A DNA stretch of 48,794 nucleotides from Flavobacteriaceae bacterium (GTDB taxonomy: Bacteria; Bacteroidota; Bacteroidia; Flavobacteriales; Flavobacteriaceae), in assembly GCA_028281065.1 (NCBI GenBank), contig JANQKN010000137.1:1-48794 (forward strand), read 5' to 3'. Shown here one piece after another: positions 25,127 through 34,103 of this stretch. The translations under genes were made by a program, and so were the position numbers. The notes below the pieces were generated by a model. It saw only the letters and a program-made list of their open reading frames with translations. It ran no database searches and was not told the DNA's origin. How positions within the stretch are numbered: position 1 is the stretch's first letter; every line of letters starts with the position of its first letter.

Positions 25127-27441
25127 TCCAAGACATTCAGTTTAGCAAAGCGTAACAGGAGTTTTTTCAAGCCGCCGTTTTCAAATTGAATTTCGGCTTT
25201 GGTATCGGCACCTACCCCTTCAATCTTTAAAATCTTTCCTTTTCCAAAACGTACGTGCTCAACAAATTTCCCTACTTCTATATTGGCTTCGGAAGGATCG
25301 AAGTTTTTGTCCGCCGAACTGCTTGCGGGTTTCAGCTTCCGCAGCTTTCGCAACTGCTCTTCGGTAGGTCCTTTGGGTGGGGTTCCTGCCATAGGTTTTC
25401 TCAATCGGAGTTTGCTTTTGTCTACTTCCCCAAAAATATCGGCATCCAGCAAAGGTTTGTATCTATGCTCGGTCACGGGGGTCAAATATTCCAGATAGAC
25501 TTCGTCTATTTCTTCAATAAATCGGCTGGGTTCCGCATCTATGAGTTTTCCCCAACGGTAACGGCTTTGGGTATAGGTAAGGAAGGCTTGTTTTTCGGCC
25601 CGGGTCAATGCCACATAAAACAACCTGCGTTCTTCTTCCAGTTCGGCGCGGGTATTCATACTCATACCACTGGGAAAGAGGTCTTCTTCCATTCCAACAA
25701 TATATACATAGGGAAATTCCAGTCCCTTTGCCAAGTGTACCGTCATTAGTGCTACGCGATCGGAGTCGCCTTTGTCGTTGTCCATGTCGGTAGCCAAGGC
25801 CACGTCCTCCAAAAATTCGCTCAAGGAGCCTGTGGTATCAACCAGTTCCTTTTGTTCTTCCACAAAATCGCGGATACCGTTAAGCAATTCCTCTATGTTT
25901 TCGATACGGGCAATCCCTTCGGGGGTGCCGTCTTTTTTCAGTTCCTGAACCAATCCCGTCTTTTTGGTAACATGTTCGGTAATTTGGAAGGCATCGTACC
26001 CTTGATTTAGCACCTGGAAGCTCTCGATCATGGTAACAAAGTTCTGAAGCTTAGTCTGCGTTCCTTTGTTGATCTTTAAATCGATCTTTTCGATCGCCTT
26101 CATGACATCGAAAATGGGACGATCGTAATGATTGGCCGCTACGATCAATTTGTCGACGGTAGTTTGCCCTATACCTCGCGCAGGATAATTAATCACGCGT
26201 TTAAGGGCCTCTTCGTCTTTCGGATTCAGAATAAGGCGGAGATATGCCAACACATCTTTAATTTCCTTACGTTGGTAGAAACTAAGCCCTCCGTAGATGC
26301 GATACGGAATATCTTTCTTTCTTAAAGCATCTTCCATCGCCCTGGATTGGGCATTGGTACGATACAGGATGGCAAAATCGCCATACCCGATTTGGTTGTT
26401 CATGGCGGTTTCAAAAATATTGCTTGCCACAAAACGCCCCTCGTCCCCATCGGTCATGCTTCGGTTCACCTTAATCTTGTTTCCTTCGGCATTGGCGGTC
26501 CAAACCACTTTTTCCAATCGGTTTCGGTTCTTTTCAATAATGCTATTGGCCGCATTTACAATGTTCTTCGTAGAACGGTAGTTCTGTTCCAATCGATATA
26601 CCTGTACATCGTCATAATCCTTCTGAAAGTTGAGGATGTTATTGATATTCGCCCCACGGAACGCATAAATACTCTGGGCATCGTCCCCTACCACACAGAT
26701 GTTCTGAAAACGGTCACTCAATGCACGAACAATCAAATACTGACTGTGATTGGTATCCTGGTACTCATCTACCAAAATGTATCGAAACCGATCTTGATAC
26801 TTGGCCAAAACGGCAGGGAAACGCGTTAGCAATTCATTGGTCTTGAGCAGTAGATCATCAAAATCCATAGCGCCTGCCTTGAAACAGCGTTCTACGTAGT
26901 TTTTGTAGATATCACCCAATCGCGGCATTTTGGCCATGGCATCCGCTTCCATCAATTCAGGATTCTGGAAATAGGCCTTAACTGTGATCAAACTGTTTTT
27001 ATAGGAAGAGATGCGGGAATAGACCTGCTTGTATTTGTAGATATCCTTATCCAACTGCATCTCCTTGATGATGGCCCGGATAACACTTTGGGAATCCTGG
27101 GTATCGTAAATGGTAAAATTGGAAGGATAGCCTAACTTATCGGCTTCAAAACGAAGGATCTTTGCGAAAACACTGTGAAAGGTTCCCATCCAAAGGTTCT
27201 TCGCTTCGCTGTTACCCACAATCTCGGCAATCCGCTTTTTCATTTCGCGGGCAGCCTTGTTGGTAAACGTAAGCGCCAAAATATTGAAGGCATCCACGCC
27301 CTGAGACATCAAATACGCGATACGATAGGTAAGTACACGTGTCTTCCCCGATCCAGCTCCTGCAATCACGATCATCGCCCCGTCCTTCTGTAATACGGGA
27401 GCCCTTTGGGCATCATTCAATTGTTCTAAATAATCCTGCAA
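25123..27441 (-). CDS. ATP-dependent DNA helicase, UvrD/PcrA type
   Basis: 772 residues of superfamily 1A. Motifs are in order: Q-motif LNDAQRAPV, Walker A GAGSGKT (28-34), DEYQDTN, QSIYAFRGANINNI (motif III), LEQNYRST (motif IV), VALMTVHLAKGLEFPYVYIVG (motif V) and VALTRAEKQAFLTY (motif VI). The C-terminus carries a Tudor-like tail (VGKFVEHVRFGKGKILKIEG), as in PcrA, that binds RNA polymerase. It unwinds DNA 3'-5' in nucleotide excision and mismatch repair. The start is TTG at 27441, since a stop lies three codons upstream; DYLEQLNDAQR is the usual beginning. Confidence 0.92.
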   Translation of the reverse strand: MQDYLEQLNDAQRAPVLQKDGAMIVIAGAGSGKTRVLTYRIAYLMSQGVDAFNILALTFTNKAAREMKKRIAEIVGNSEAKNLWMGTFHSVFAKILRFEADKLGYPSNFTIYDTQDSQSVIRAIIKEMQLDKDIYKYKQVYSRISSYKNSLITVKAYFQNPELMEADAMAKMPRLGDIYKNYVERCFKAGAMDFDDLLLKTNELLTRFPAVLAKYQDRFRYILVDEYQDTNHSQYLIVRALSDRFQNICVVGDDAQSIYAFRGANINNILNFQKDYDDVQVYRLEQNYRSTKNIVNAANSIIEKNRNRLEKVVWTANAEGNKIKVNRSMTDGDEGRFVASNIFETAMNNQIGYGDFAILYRTNAQSRAMEDALRKKDIPYRIYGGLSFYQRKEIKDVLAYLRLILNPKDEEALKRVINYPARGIGQTTVDKLIVAANHYDRPIFDVMKAIEKIDLKINKGTQTKLQNFVTMIESFQVLNQGYDAFQITEHVTKKTGLVQELKKDGTPEGIARIENIEELLNGIRDFVEEQKELVDTTGSLSEFLEDVALATDMDNDKGDSDRVALMTVHLAKGLEFPYVYIVGMEEDLFPSGMSMNTRAELEEERRLFYVALTRAEKQAFLTYTQSRYRWGKLIDAEPSRFIEEIDEVYLEYLTPVTEHRYKPLLDADIFGEVDKSKLRLRKPMAGTPPKGPTEEQLRKLRKLKPASSSADKNFDPSEANIEVGKFVEHVRFGKGKILKIEGVGADTKAEIQFENGGLKKLLLRFAKLNVLD

Positions 27442-27540
27442 ACCCTTTCAAAAATTGAAGTGATAATAAGCTGTGAAAATACAGAAATTAGAGGGAAAGA
27501 AATGCGGACCGTTTCAGAATTTATAAACAACCCTTCCACG

Positions 27541-27571
27541 TTGTGGTTGCTGAAAATTTTAAATATCTTTA
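27541..27571 (+). promoter_or_regulatory. Possible promoter of the amidohydrolase gene
   Basis: TTG (27541-27543) and TATCTTTA (27564-27571) are 20 bases apart. The -7 box differs from TAnnTTTG only at its last base. It lies 76 bases ahead of the ATG. Confidence 0.4.
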
Positions 27572-27647
27572 GCACAATGGAGCGAATTCCGAAAATCGAT
27601 AACTTACGTACAATAACCCATTCCCAATCCTAATTCACAGTAGTTTT

Positions 27648-28931
27648 ATGAAACGATTATTAGCTATTTCCGCCCTAGCCTTTTTCTTGGTAGGCCCCAC
27701 TTATGCACAAATGGACAAAGATGTTCTTAAGGACATCGAAAATATAGAATCCAAGGTGATCGACTGGCGCCATCATTTTCACCAAAACCCCGAACTTTCC
27801 AACAGGGAGTTCAATACGGCAAAAAAGATTGCGGCGCATCTGGAAAGCCTTGGGATGGAAGTACAAACAGGAATCGCCAAAACAGGTGTGGTAGGTATCC
27901 TTAAGGGCGATCAGCCCGGGAAAGTAGTAGCACTCCGCGCAGATATTGATGCCTTGCCTGTAACCGAACGCAACGATCTTCCATTTAGAAGTGAGGTTAC
28001 CACTACATTTTTGGATAAGGAAACCGGTGTAATGCACGCTTGTGGCCATGACACCCACATTTCGATCCTTATGGGGGTAGCCGAAGTGCTTTCCAAACAC
28101 AAAGACAAAATAAAGGGAACTGTGAAATTTATCTTTCAGCCTGCTGAGGAAGGCCCGCCACCAGGAGAAGAAGGCGGTGCCAAATTAATGATCAAAGAAG
28201 GGGTGTTGAAAAACCCAGATGTGGATGCCATTTTTGGATTGCACATCAACAGTGGGACACCTGTAGGTACCATAAAATACAAGAGTGGTGGTACCATGGC
28301 TGCTGTAGAGCGTTTTGTGGTGAACGTAAAAGGAAAACAGACACATGGTTCTGCGCCTTGGTCTGGTGTGGATCCTATTCTTATCTCTGCTAAAATCATA
28401 GATGGTTTCCAGACTATAATTAGCCGCGAATCCCCTTTGGTAGAGGAAGCTGCAGTTATTACCGTTGGAAAAATTACGGCTGGGGTACGTTTTAATATTA
28501 TTCCCGAAAGTGCCGAAATGATTGGGACAGTCCGCACCTTGGACCCCAGTATGCGTGAGCTCATTATGCGACGTATGACCGAAATGGCTGGCGATATAGC
28601 CAAAGCCTATGGCGGTACCGCGACCATAGAATGGCAAAACAACACTGTGGTAACGTACAACGATCCCGCACTTACAGCGCAGATGCTTCCTACCTTGGAA
28701 GGGGTTGCTGGGAAGGATAATATACAGCTCATGAAAGCGACAACAGGCGGTGAGGATTTCTCCTATTTTCAGGAAGTGGTTCCTGGGTTTTATTTTTTCC
28801 TGGGAGGAATGACTCCAGGAAACACACAACCTTTCCCGCATCATACGCCCGATTTCAAAATTGATGACGCTGGCTTGTTATTGGGGGTAAAAGCCATGAC
28901 CCAGGTTGCAATCGATTATTTGGCGAATTAA
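27648..28931 (+). CDS. Exported M20-family amidohydrolase
   Basis: 427 residues with a signal peptide (about 1-20). It is an M20D-type metallo-amidohydrolase: HHFHQNPELSNREF (44-57), VALRADIDALPV, MHACGHDTHISILMG with the metal ligands, and FIFQPAEEGPPPGEEGG with the catalytic Glu pair. GGEDFSYF near 370 holds the last ligand. Substrates in the family are N-acyl amino acids and related amides. Most relatives are cytoplasmic, but this one is exported, so it may act on periplasmic amides or peptides. The FMN glutamate-synthase-like gene starts 15 bases later. Confidence 0.88.
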   Translation: MKRLLAISALAFFLVGPTYAQMDKDVLKDIENIESKVIDWRHHFHQNPELSNREFNTAKKIAAHLESLGMEVQTGIAKTGVVGILKGDQPGKVVALRADIDALPVTERNDLPFRSEVTTTFLDKETGVMHACGHDTHISILMGVAEVLSKHKDKIKGTVKFIFQPAEEGPPPGEEGGAKLMIKEGVLKNPDVDAIFGLHINSGTPVGTIKYKSGGTMAAVERFVVNVKGKQTHGSAPWSGVDPILISAKIIDGFQTIISRESPLVEEAAVITVGKITAGVRFNIIPESAEMIGTVRTLDPSMRELIMRRMTEMAGDIAKAYGGTATIEWQNNTVVTYNDPALTAQMLPTLEGVAGKDNIQLMKATTGGEDFSYFQEVVPGFYFFLGGMTPGNTQPFPHHTPDFKIDDAGLLLGVKAMTQVAIDYLAN

Positions 28932-28946
28932 ATTCAAGTTTTATCT

Positions 28947-30524
28947 ATGGACGCTATCCTCGATGTACTATCATCCATACCTTGGTGGGCTTGGATTTTA
29001 ATTGTCTTGGGAATCATTGCCCTTAGGGACATCTTCCAAAGAAAACACACCATACAGCATAACTTTCCGATTATTGGGCATATACGCTATCTATTTGAAA
29101 GCATAGGTCCCGAAATGCGGCAGTATTTTGTGGCCAACAATAGGGAGGAACTTCCTTTTAACCGTATAGAACGTGGATGGATCTACGCTTCGGCCAAAAA
29201 GGAAAACAACTACGAAGGGTTTGGTACCGACCGTGATATTTATGCACACCAGCATATTTTTATTAACAATGCCATGATGCCATTTAAGGTAGGTGAAGGC
29301 CACCCCAATGCCTTGGATAAATGCTTTCTTCCCTGTGCCAAAGTCATAGGCGAATACAATCAACGAAAAAAGCCTTATCGCCCTGCTTCGGTGATTAATG
29401 TTTCTGCCATGAGCTTTGGTTCCTTGAGTGCAAAAGCTGTGGAATCGTTGAACAAAGGATGCCAAATTGCAGATGCTTACCACAATACAGGAGAAGGCGG
29501 GCTATCGCCTTATCATAGCAATGGCAGTGATGTGGTTTTTCATTTTGGAACGGGTTACTTTGGGGTCCGCGATACACAGGGAAACTTCTCTATGGACAAA
29601 ATGAAGGAATTGGTCGCCAAGAATCCATTCATAAAAGCTATTGAAGTAAAACTATCGCAAGGTGCCAAGCCAGGGAAAGGTGGTGTTTTACCCGGAGCCA
29701 AAATCACTAAGGAGATCGCAGGGATAAGAGGCGTTGAAATTGGAAAGGATGTGCTCTCCCCTCCCAACCATTCGGCTTTTTCCAACGTGCCGGAACTTTT
29801 GGATTTTATAGAAGCCATTGCAGAAGCCACCGGTTTGCCCGTAGGTATTAAAGCAGCTATTGGTAAACTGGACGAGTGGGAAGAACTGGCCGACCTTATG
29901 GTAGAAAGGGACCGTGGCCCCGACTTTATTAGCGTAGATGGTGGTGAAGGGGGAACAGGAGCTGCACCGCCCAGTTTTGCGGATCATGTTTCGCTTCCGT
30001 GGGTGTATGGTTTTAGTGATGTGTACAAGGTTTTCAAAAAAAGAAAGATCACAGATCGGATCGTTTTTATAGGAAGTGGAAAACTCGGGTTTCCCGCCAA
30101 AGCGGCTATGGCTTTCGCTATGGGAGCAGATTGCATTAACGTGGCTAGGGAAGCCATGATGAGTATAGGTTGCATACAAGCACAGATATGCCATACCAAC
30201 CGCTGCCCTACTGGGATAGCTACCCAAAGCAAATGGTTGCAGAGTGGTATTAATATTCCGCTAAAAAGTGAACGGTTGGCACAGTATTTTAAAACCTTCC
30301 GAAAGGAATTGGTCGAGATCACCCATGCGGCAGGTCATGAACATCCCTGTCAGTTTTCGATGAATGATATTGAAGTAAATGTAGACGACCACAACCTCTC
30401 CAAAGAATTGAGCCGTACCTATATGTATGAAAAGGACAAGGTGGCATTTACAAACATGCAGGATTTAAAAGATTGCATATATTTAGGCGGCGACAAGAAA
30501 GTGCCCCATACTAACAACACTTAA
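28947..30524 (+). CDS. FMN-binding glutamate-synthase-family protein
   Basis: 525 residues. A hydrophobic N-terminal helix (about 8-27) anchors it in the membrane. The rest is the FMN-binding GltS domain: VSAMSFGSLSAKAVESLNKGC, NTGEGGLSPYH, KLSQGAKPGKGGVLPG, GIKAAIGKLDEWEE, VDGGEGGTGAAP and FIGSGKLGFPAKAAMAFAMGAD. The cysteine run C-x5-C-x4-C near 409-420 (GCIQAQICHTNRCPTG) matches the 3Fe-4S signature of glutamate synthase. It has no amidotransferase domain and so cannot use glutamine like GltB. The electron donor and true reaction are unknown. Confidence 0.9.
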   Translation: MDAILDVLSSIPWWAWILIVLGIIALRDIFQRKHTIQHNFPIIGHIRYLFESIGPEMRQYFVANNREELPFNRIERGWIYASAKKENNYEGFGTDRDIYAHQHIFINNAMMPFKVGEGHPNALDKCFLPCAKVIGEYNQRKKPYRPASVINVSAMSFGSLSAKAVESLNKGCQIADAYHNTGEGGLSPYHSNGSDVVFHFGTGYFGVRDTQGNFSMDKMKELVAKNPFIKAIEVKLSQGAKPGKGGVLPGAKITKEIAGIRGVEIGKDVLSPPNHSAFSNVPELLDFIEAIAEATGLPVGIKAAIGKLDEWEELADLMVERDRGPDFISVDGGEGGTGAAPPSFADHVSLPWVYGFSDVYKVFKKRKITDRIVFIGSGKLGFPAKAAMAFAMGADCINVAREAMMSIGCIQAQICHTNRCPTGIATQSKWLQSGINIPLKSERLAQYFKTFRKELVEITHAAGHEHPCQFSMNDIEVNVDDHNLSKELSRTYMYEKDKVAFTNMQDLKDCIYLGGDKKVPHTNNT

Positions 30525-30541
30525 ATCACGTTAAGAGACTT

Positions 30542-31069
30542 ATGGAAGAAATGACTCAAATCTTAAGCTATGTATCCTACCTCCTGCCTGCTATTGTGGT
30601 AGGGGTAATTGCGTATTATTTTTTTAAAGGGCATACGGCCAATGAAGAAGGACGGAGACGGTATTTGGTGCAAAAGGAAGCCCAAAACAAGATGCTCCCA
30701 GCACGCTTGCAAGCCTATGAGCGACTCACTCTACTATTGGAACGCATAGATCCCAACAAACTGTTGATTCGTGTAAAACCATTTTCGGACGACATTAATA
30801 AATACGAAGAACTTCTCATTAACAATATAGAGCAGGAATTCGAACACAACGTCACCCAACAAATCTACGTTACGCCAGAATGCTGGGATTTAATAAGTGC
30901 CGCCAAAAATGCGACCATCCACATTATTCGACAGGCGGTCATGCATGAAAAGGGAACTACTTCCGATAAGTTGCGTGAATACTTACTGCGTAATTTTATG
31001 GAAGAGGTAACCCCTTCACAGAAAGCTTTGGCGTATATCAAAAAAGAAGTGGGCGAGCTGTTTACCTAA
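30542..31069 (+). CDS. Uncharacterised membrane-anchored protein
   Basis: 175 residues. One N-terminal membrane helix (about 7-27, YVSYLLPAIVVGVIAYYFF) is followed by a helical soluble part with RLQAYERLTLLLERIDPNKLLIRV and NIEQEFEHNVTQQIYV. It looks like a conserved Bacteroidetes protein but I cannot assign a function. It is 17 bases downstream of the glutamate-synthase-like gene. Its stop shares bases with the convergent response regulator stop (31066-31069). Confidence 0.75.
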   Translation: MEEMTQILSYVSYLLPAIVVGVIAYYFFKGHTANEEGRRRYLVQKEAQNKMLPARLQAYERLTLLLERIDPNKLLIRVKPFSDDINKYEELLINNIEQEFEHNVTQQIYVTPECWDLISAAKNATIHIIRQAVMHEKGTTSDKLREYLLRNFMEEVTPSQKALAYIKKEVGELFT

Positions 31070-31701
31070 GGAACAAACAGTTTTTGCCGTATGGCATACA
31101 GCACCAATCCTATTCTGTTTTTAATATTCAGTTTTTCGTACAACGAGTCGCGGTAGCCTTCGATGGTTTTGGGGCTTAAGAACATGGCTTCGGCAATTTC
31201 GCGGTAAGTCATCTCTGTACAGGCGTGTTTTATGAATTCCAGTTCCCTATCCTTTAGTTGAACCCCTTCTTTGGGTTTCACCAAACTCCCGACCAACAAT
31301 TTGGCAATGGTATTGGTATGGTAGTAGCCGTCCCGTATCACTTGTTCTAAGGCTTCCTGAAGTTGTTCTTTTTCGGTATCCTTCATTAGGTACCCTTTGG
31401 CGCCTGCCCGCAACATTCCTAAAATAATGTCTTCATCCACCTCCACCGAAAGTGCCAGGACCAATACATTGGGATAGGTTTCGTTTATAATCTTGGTAGC
31501 CGCAATTCCATTGAGAATGGGCATGTTTACATCCATAAGGATGATATCGGGTACATTGGCAGGGTATTTCATCTTTTCCAGAAGTTCTTTCCCGTTTTTG
31601 CATAAGTAGAGGGTCTCGAAGCCTTCAAAACTGTTTACCAGCTCCTGTATGGCTTGCGCCAATAGAAAATGATCGTCTACAATAACGACTTTTGTTGTCA
31701 T
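31066..31701 (-). CDS. NarL/LuxR-type response regulator
   Basis: 211 residues. The receiver domain has acidic D9/D10, the phospho-acceptor D57 (ILMDVNMP) and the KDTEK lysine near 107. The C-terminal LuxR helix-turn-helix is LKDRELEFIKHACTEMTYREIAEAMFLSPKTIEGYRDSLYEKL (about 145-187). It is a DNA-binding output regulator controlled by the kinase encoded directly upstream, with a 4-base ATGA overlap of the two genes. Targets are unknown. Confidence 0.92.
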   Translation of the reverse strand: MTTKVVIVDDHFLLAQAIQELVNSFEGFETLYLCKNGKELLEKMKYPANVPDIILMDVNMPILNGIAATKIINETYPNVLVLALSVEVDEDIILGMLRAGAKGYLMKDTEKEQLQEALEQVIRDGYYHTNTIAKLLVGSLVKPKEGVQLKDRELEFIKHACTEMTYREIAEAMFLSPKTIEGYRDSLYEKLNIKNRIGLVLYAIRQKLFVP

Positions 31702-32465
31702 AGTTGGTTTTTGGTTAGTGGATATTTTAATGTTAGGGTGGTTCCTATGTTTTCTTCGGAATGGATGGAAAAATCGGTTTTAATCAATTTGGCCCTACTT
31801 TCCATATTTTTCAGACCAATGCCATTGTAGGTTTCGGTTTCGCTGAATCCTACCCCATTATCGGATGCCTTTATAATTAGCCCTTCCCCTTCAAAATTCA
31901 TTTCAACCTTTAGCTCCGTTGCTTGGGAATGTTTTATGGTATTGGTAAAGAACTCCTGAAGTATCCTGAAGAGGATGGACTGATCTTTTTCATGAACATC
32001 GACCACCTCACCTTGAATGATAAGGCTGGCATCTATAAACCGCATTCGGTTAAAGCGGTCTATCTCCATTTGCACAGATTCTTTTAGGCTCAGCTTACGG
32101 ATGGTCTCAGGATTGATCATCTTGGAAAGCGCCCTGAGCTCGTCCAAACCATTGCCTATAAGGCGTGCTGCCTGTTTCATCTTCTCGGGGTTATCTCCCG
32201 CATTTTGGGCTTTTACCTTGGCCAAGGTCATCACCTGGCCTATGTTGTCATGTAACTCCCAACTAATATTGCGAAGGGTTTCTTCCCGTATCTCTATTTG
32301 GGTTTCTGCCAGCTCCCTTTCGAACGCCTCCTTCTCCTCCTGGCTCTTTTTAATGAGTACGTTTTTTCTTCTTATAAAAATCACGAACAACAGGACTAGA
32401 AACAGGCCTGCCAGTAATAGAATGGATATAAAGACTATTAGTTCTGCTGTTCGGTTCGGCTCCAT
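31698..32465 (-). CDS. Sensor histidine kinase (HisKA_3 type), short sensor part
   Basis: 255 residues. A single membrane helix (about 9-31) and a short coiled coil precede the dimerisation domain, with the phospho-acceptor H72 in WELHDNIGQ. The ATPase domain shows FRILQEFFTNTIKHSQA, DNGVGF and GIGLKNMESRAK. There is almost no extracellular part, so sensing probably depends on a partner, plausibly the 7TM protein encoded upstream, whose gene overlaps this one by 28 bases. Confidence 0.9.
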   Translation of the reverse strand: MEPNRTAELIVFISILLLAGLFLVLLFVIFIRRKNVLIKKSQEEKEAFERELAETQIEIREETLRNISWELHDNIGQVMTLAKVKAQNAGDNPEKMKQAARLIGNGLDELRALSKMINPETIRKLSLKESVQMEIDRFNRMRFIDASLIIQGEVVDVHEKDQSILFRILQEFFTNTIKHSQATELKVEMNFEGEGLIIKASDNGVGFSETETYNGIGLKNMESRAKLIKTDFSIHSEENIGTTLTLKYPLTKNQL

Positions 32466-33112
32466 AAGAATCCTATAATGAGTGAAACATTAAGCACCGT
32501 TGTCATGATAACAGGCAACTTGAACAGGTAAGAGAATTCTTGGTTGGTAGCATAAAAGTTCTTACTCACCTTAAAGGGAACCATAGCCAAATAGTAAAAG
32601 AAATAGCCAATGCCTATCCAGAACATCAAGTTTCTATCCAGCTTCACTACACTTTCGGAATTTAGTGCTTCGTAGAAGAAAAACAGGATGCATATAAGTA
32701 CGGTAATCCCTGCAATGATATAAGGCCATACTTGGTATTTTACATGATAATCTATGTTAAAGAAAAGTATATCCGCTAAAATCAACACAAGGTAAAGCCC
32801 ATACATAAGTGCTAGAAAGCGTTTAAAACCCTGATGCTTTATACTAGTGTAGAAAAGATACATCAACACAGAGAACGAAACTGTGTAATACACGTTATAA
32901 ACAATAGCATTGTAACCAATTCCTATTCTTCTTCCATAGAAAGTGGCAAAAAATTCATTGCAAGCAAAATAAACGAAAGCCCAAATAAAATACTTTAATG
33001 GGGAGTTTTTGAATTTTTTATAATTCAGGACACCAATAATAGCAGTTACTAATTGTAAATAGCTTATAAAGCGTACTCCCCTGAAAATATCGCTTAAAAT
33101 ATCTGTCATCAA
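32438..33112 (-). CDS. Seven-helix membrane protein, candidate sensor partner
   Basis: 224 residues with about seven membrane helices and short loops. A 7TM layout like this is frequent in membrane sensors of Bacteroidetes kinases, but I cannot name the family. Its gene overlaps the histidine kinase start by 28 bases, so translation is coupled, and the two proteins may act as a split sensor kinase. Confidence 0.75.
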   Translation of the reverse strand: MMTDILSDIFRGVRFISYLQLVTAIIGVLNYKKFKNSPLKYFIWAFVYFACNEFFATFYGRRIGIGYNAIVYNVYYTVSFSVLMYLFYTSIKHQGFKRFLALMYGLYLVLILADILFFNIDYHVKYQVWPYIIAGITVLICILFFFYEALNSESVVKLDRNLMFWIGIGYFFYYLAMVPFKVSKNFYATNQEFSYLFKLPVIMTTVLNVSLIIGFLWSRTEQQN

Positions 33113-33119
33113 GATTCGT

Positions 33120-33851
33120 TTAGCTGGACATGGGAGGCATATTGTTCAAGTCGTTACTAAGCACGGAAGTTCCTTCATCATCGTTCGGGTCTCCTCCTTC
33201 AGGATCTCCCCCATCCCCAGGAATTATAATTTCTCCTGGAAAAGGAACCTCTTCCAAGAAAGGTAAAATTTTAAAATCGCCTATATACTTTTCGGTCCCC
33301 TCTACCCCTTCAGAATCGATATAAAATGCTTTGTGTTTCAGCATTTCGTGACCTTCTATTTCTTCTTTGCGAATGGTCGGCGCCATAAACAAAGTGTGGC
33401 GTCCCCTGTAATCCCCAACCTTTGTGGGTTCATCATTATTCTCTGGCTCCCCTGTATCATCAAAAACATTGTCGTCTTCGTAGCCTATTCTTCCAAAATA
33501 AAGGCTCACACCAGATATTTCGGGTTGATCGGGGTTTAATCGTTCCAACTGTTTCAAGAAACGCAAGTACAATTTAAGTCTTTTTCTACTTATCCAAACA
33601 TATTCTGTCCCCTTAAAATCTTCCGCATTGGGTATTCTTTCGTTTCGGCTGTTTTCCAGATCGATCTTTATTTCGGTGTTGTAACGCACGTATAAATCCT
33701 TGGCTCTTTCATGAGACAAAGGCATGCCCGATTTCTCGTACCTCTTAATCACCTTACTTGGAGACTTTGCTAAGGGATCCCCTGGGTTTTCAACCATCTT
33801 AATGGGTTGAGCCATTTCCTTTTTGATATTTATTCGTCTAGGTTGCTTCAT
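33120..33851 (-). CDS. Uncharacterised acidic protein in signalling operon
   Basis: 243 residues from the ATG at 33851, where KQPRRINIKKEMAQPIKM begins. An upstream in-frame start at 33938 would run through two hairpins and is unlikely. No signal peptide or membrane helix is visible. A central segment, ISGVSLYFGRIGYEDD ... YRGRHTLFMAPT (about 125-170), looks like a compact beta domain. The C-terminal 50 residues are rich in Gly, Asp, Glu and Pro and probably disordered. It is the first gene of the operon with the 7TM protein, kinase and regulator; I do not recognise it. Confidence 0.7.
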   Translation of the reverse strand: MKQPRRINIKKEMAQPIKMVENPGDPLAKSPSKVIKRYEKSGMPLSHERAKDLYVRYNTEIKIDLENSRNERIPNAEDFKGTEYVWISRKRLKLYLRFLKQLERLNPDQPEISGVSLYFGRIGYEDDNVFDDTGEPENNDEPTKVGDYRGRHTLFMAPTIRKEEIEGHEMLKHKAFYIDSEGVEGTEKYIGDFKILPFLEEVPFPGEIIIPGDGGDPEGGDPNDDEGTSVLSNDLNNMPPMSS

Positions 33852-33903
33852 AATTATAGTTTTTATGATTGGGTATAAAAGTATCCAAATTAGGTATGCA
33901 GGG

Positions 33904-33942
33904 AAAGGGGTGAAAACCCCTTTTACAGGAGGGCACACCTCC
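33904..33942. other. Two adjacent hairpins in the leader of the signalling operon
   Basis: AAAGGGGT (33904-33911) pairs with ACCCCTTT (33916-33923) around GAAA on the plus strand. GGAGG (33928-33932) pairs with CCTCC (33938-33942) around GCACA. They lie 53-91 bases upstream of the minus-strand operon start in the 252-base gap. The gap also holds the palindrome ATTTCGAAAT (34026-34035) and no gene. Confidence 0.5.
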
Positions 33943-34103
33943 CCTACATTTTAAGTGCTGTACCCCAGTCTTTTCCGTTCTGCCCCCCTTGAAAAAAACA
34001 ACGCATCCAAGCACCTTTGTCATGTATTTCGAAATGCACTCCCCATGGGCGTAAACCGAAAAGCCTTCCATTAAAAAGAGTAGGTAACTAATTAAAACTG
34101 ATT

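Noticed and set aside
33852..33938. Upstream extension of the first signalling-operon gene
   Set aside because: The extra residues are encoded across two hairpins; the ATG at 33851 gives a natural start.
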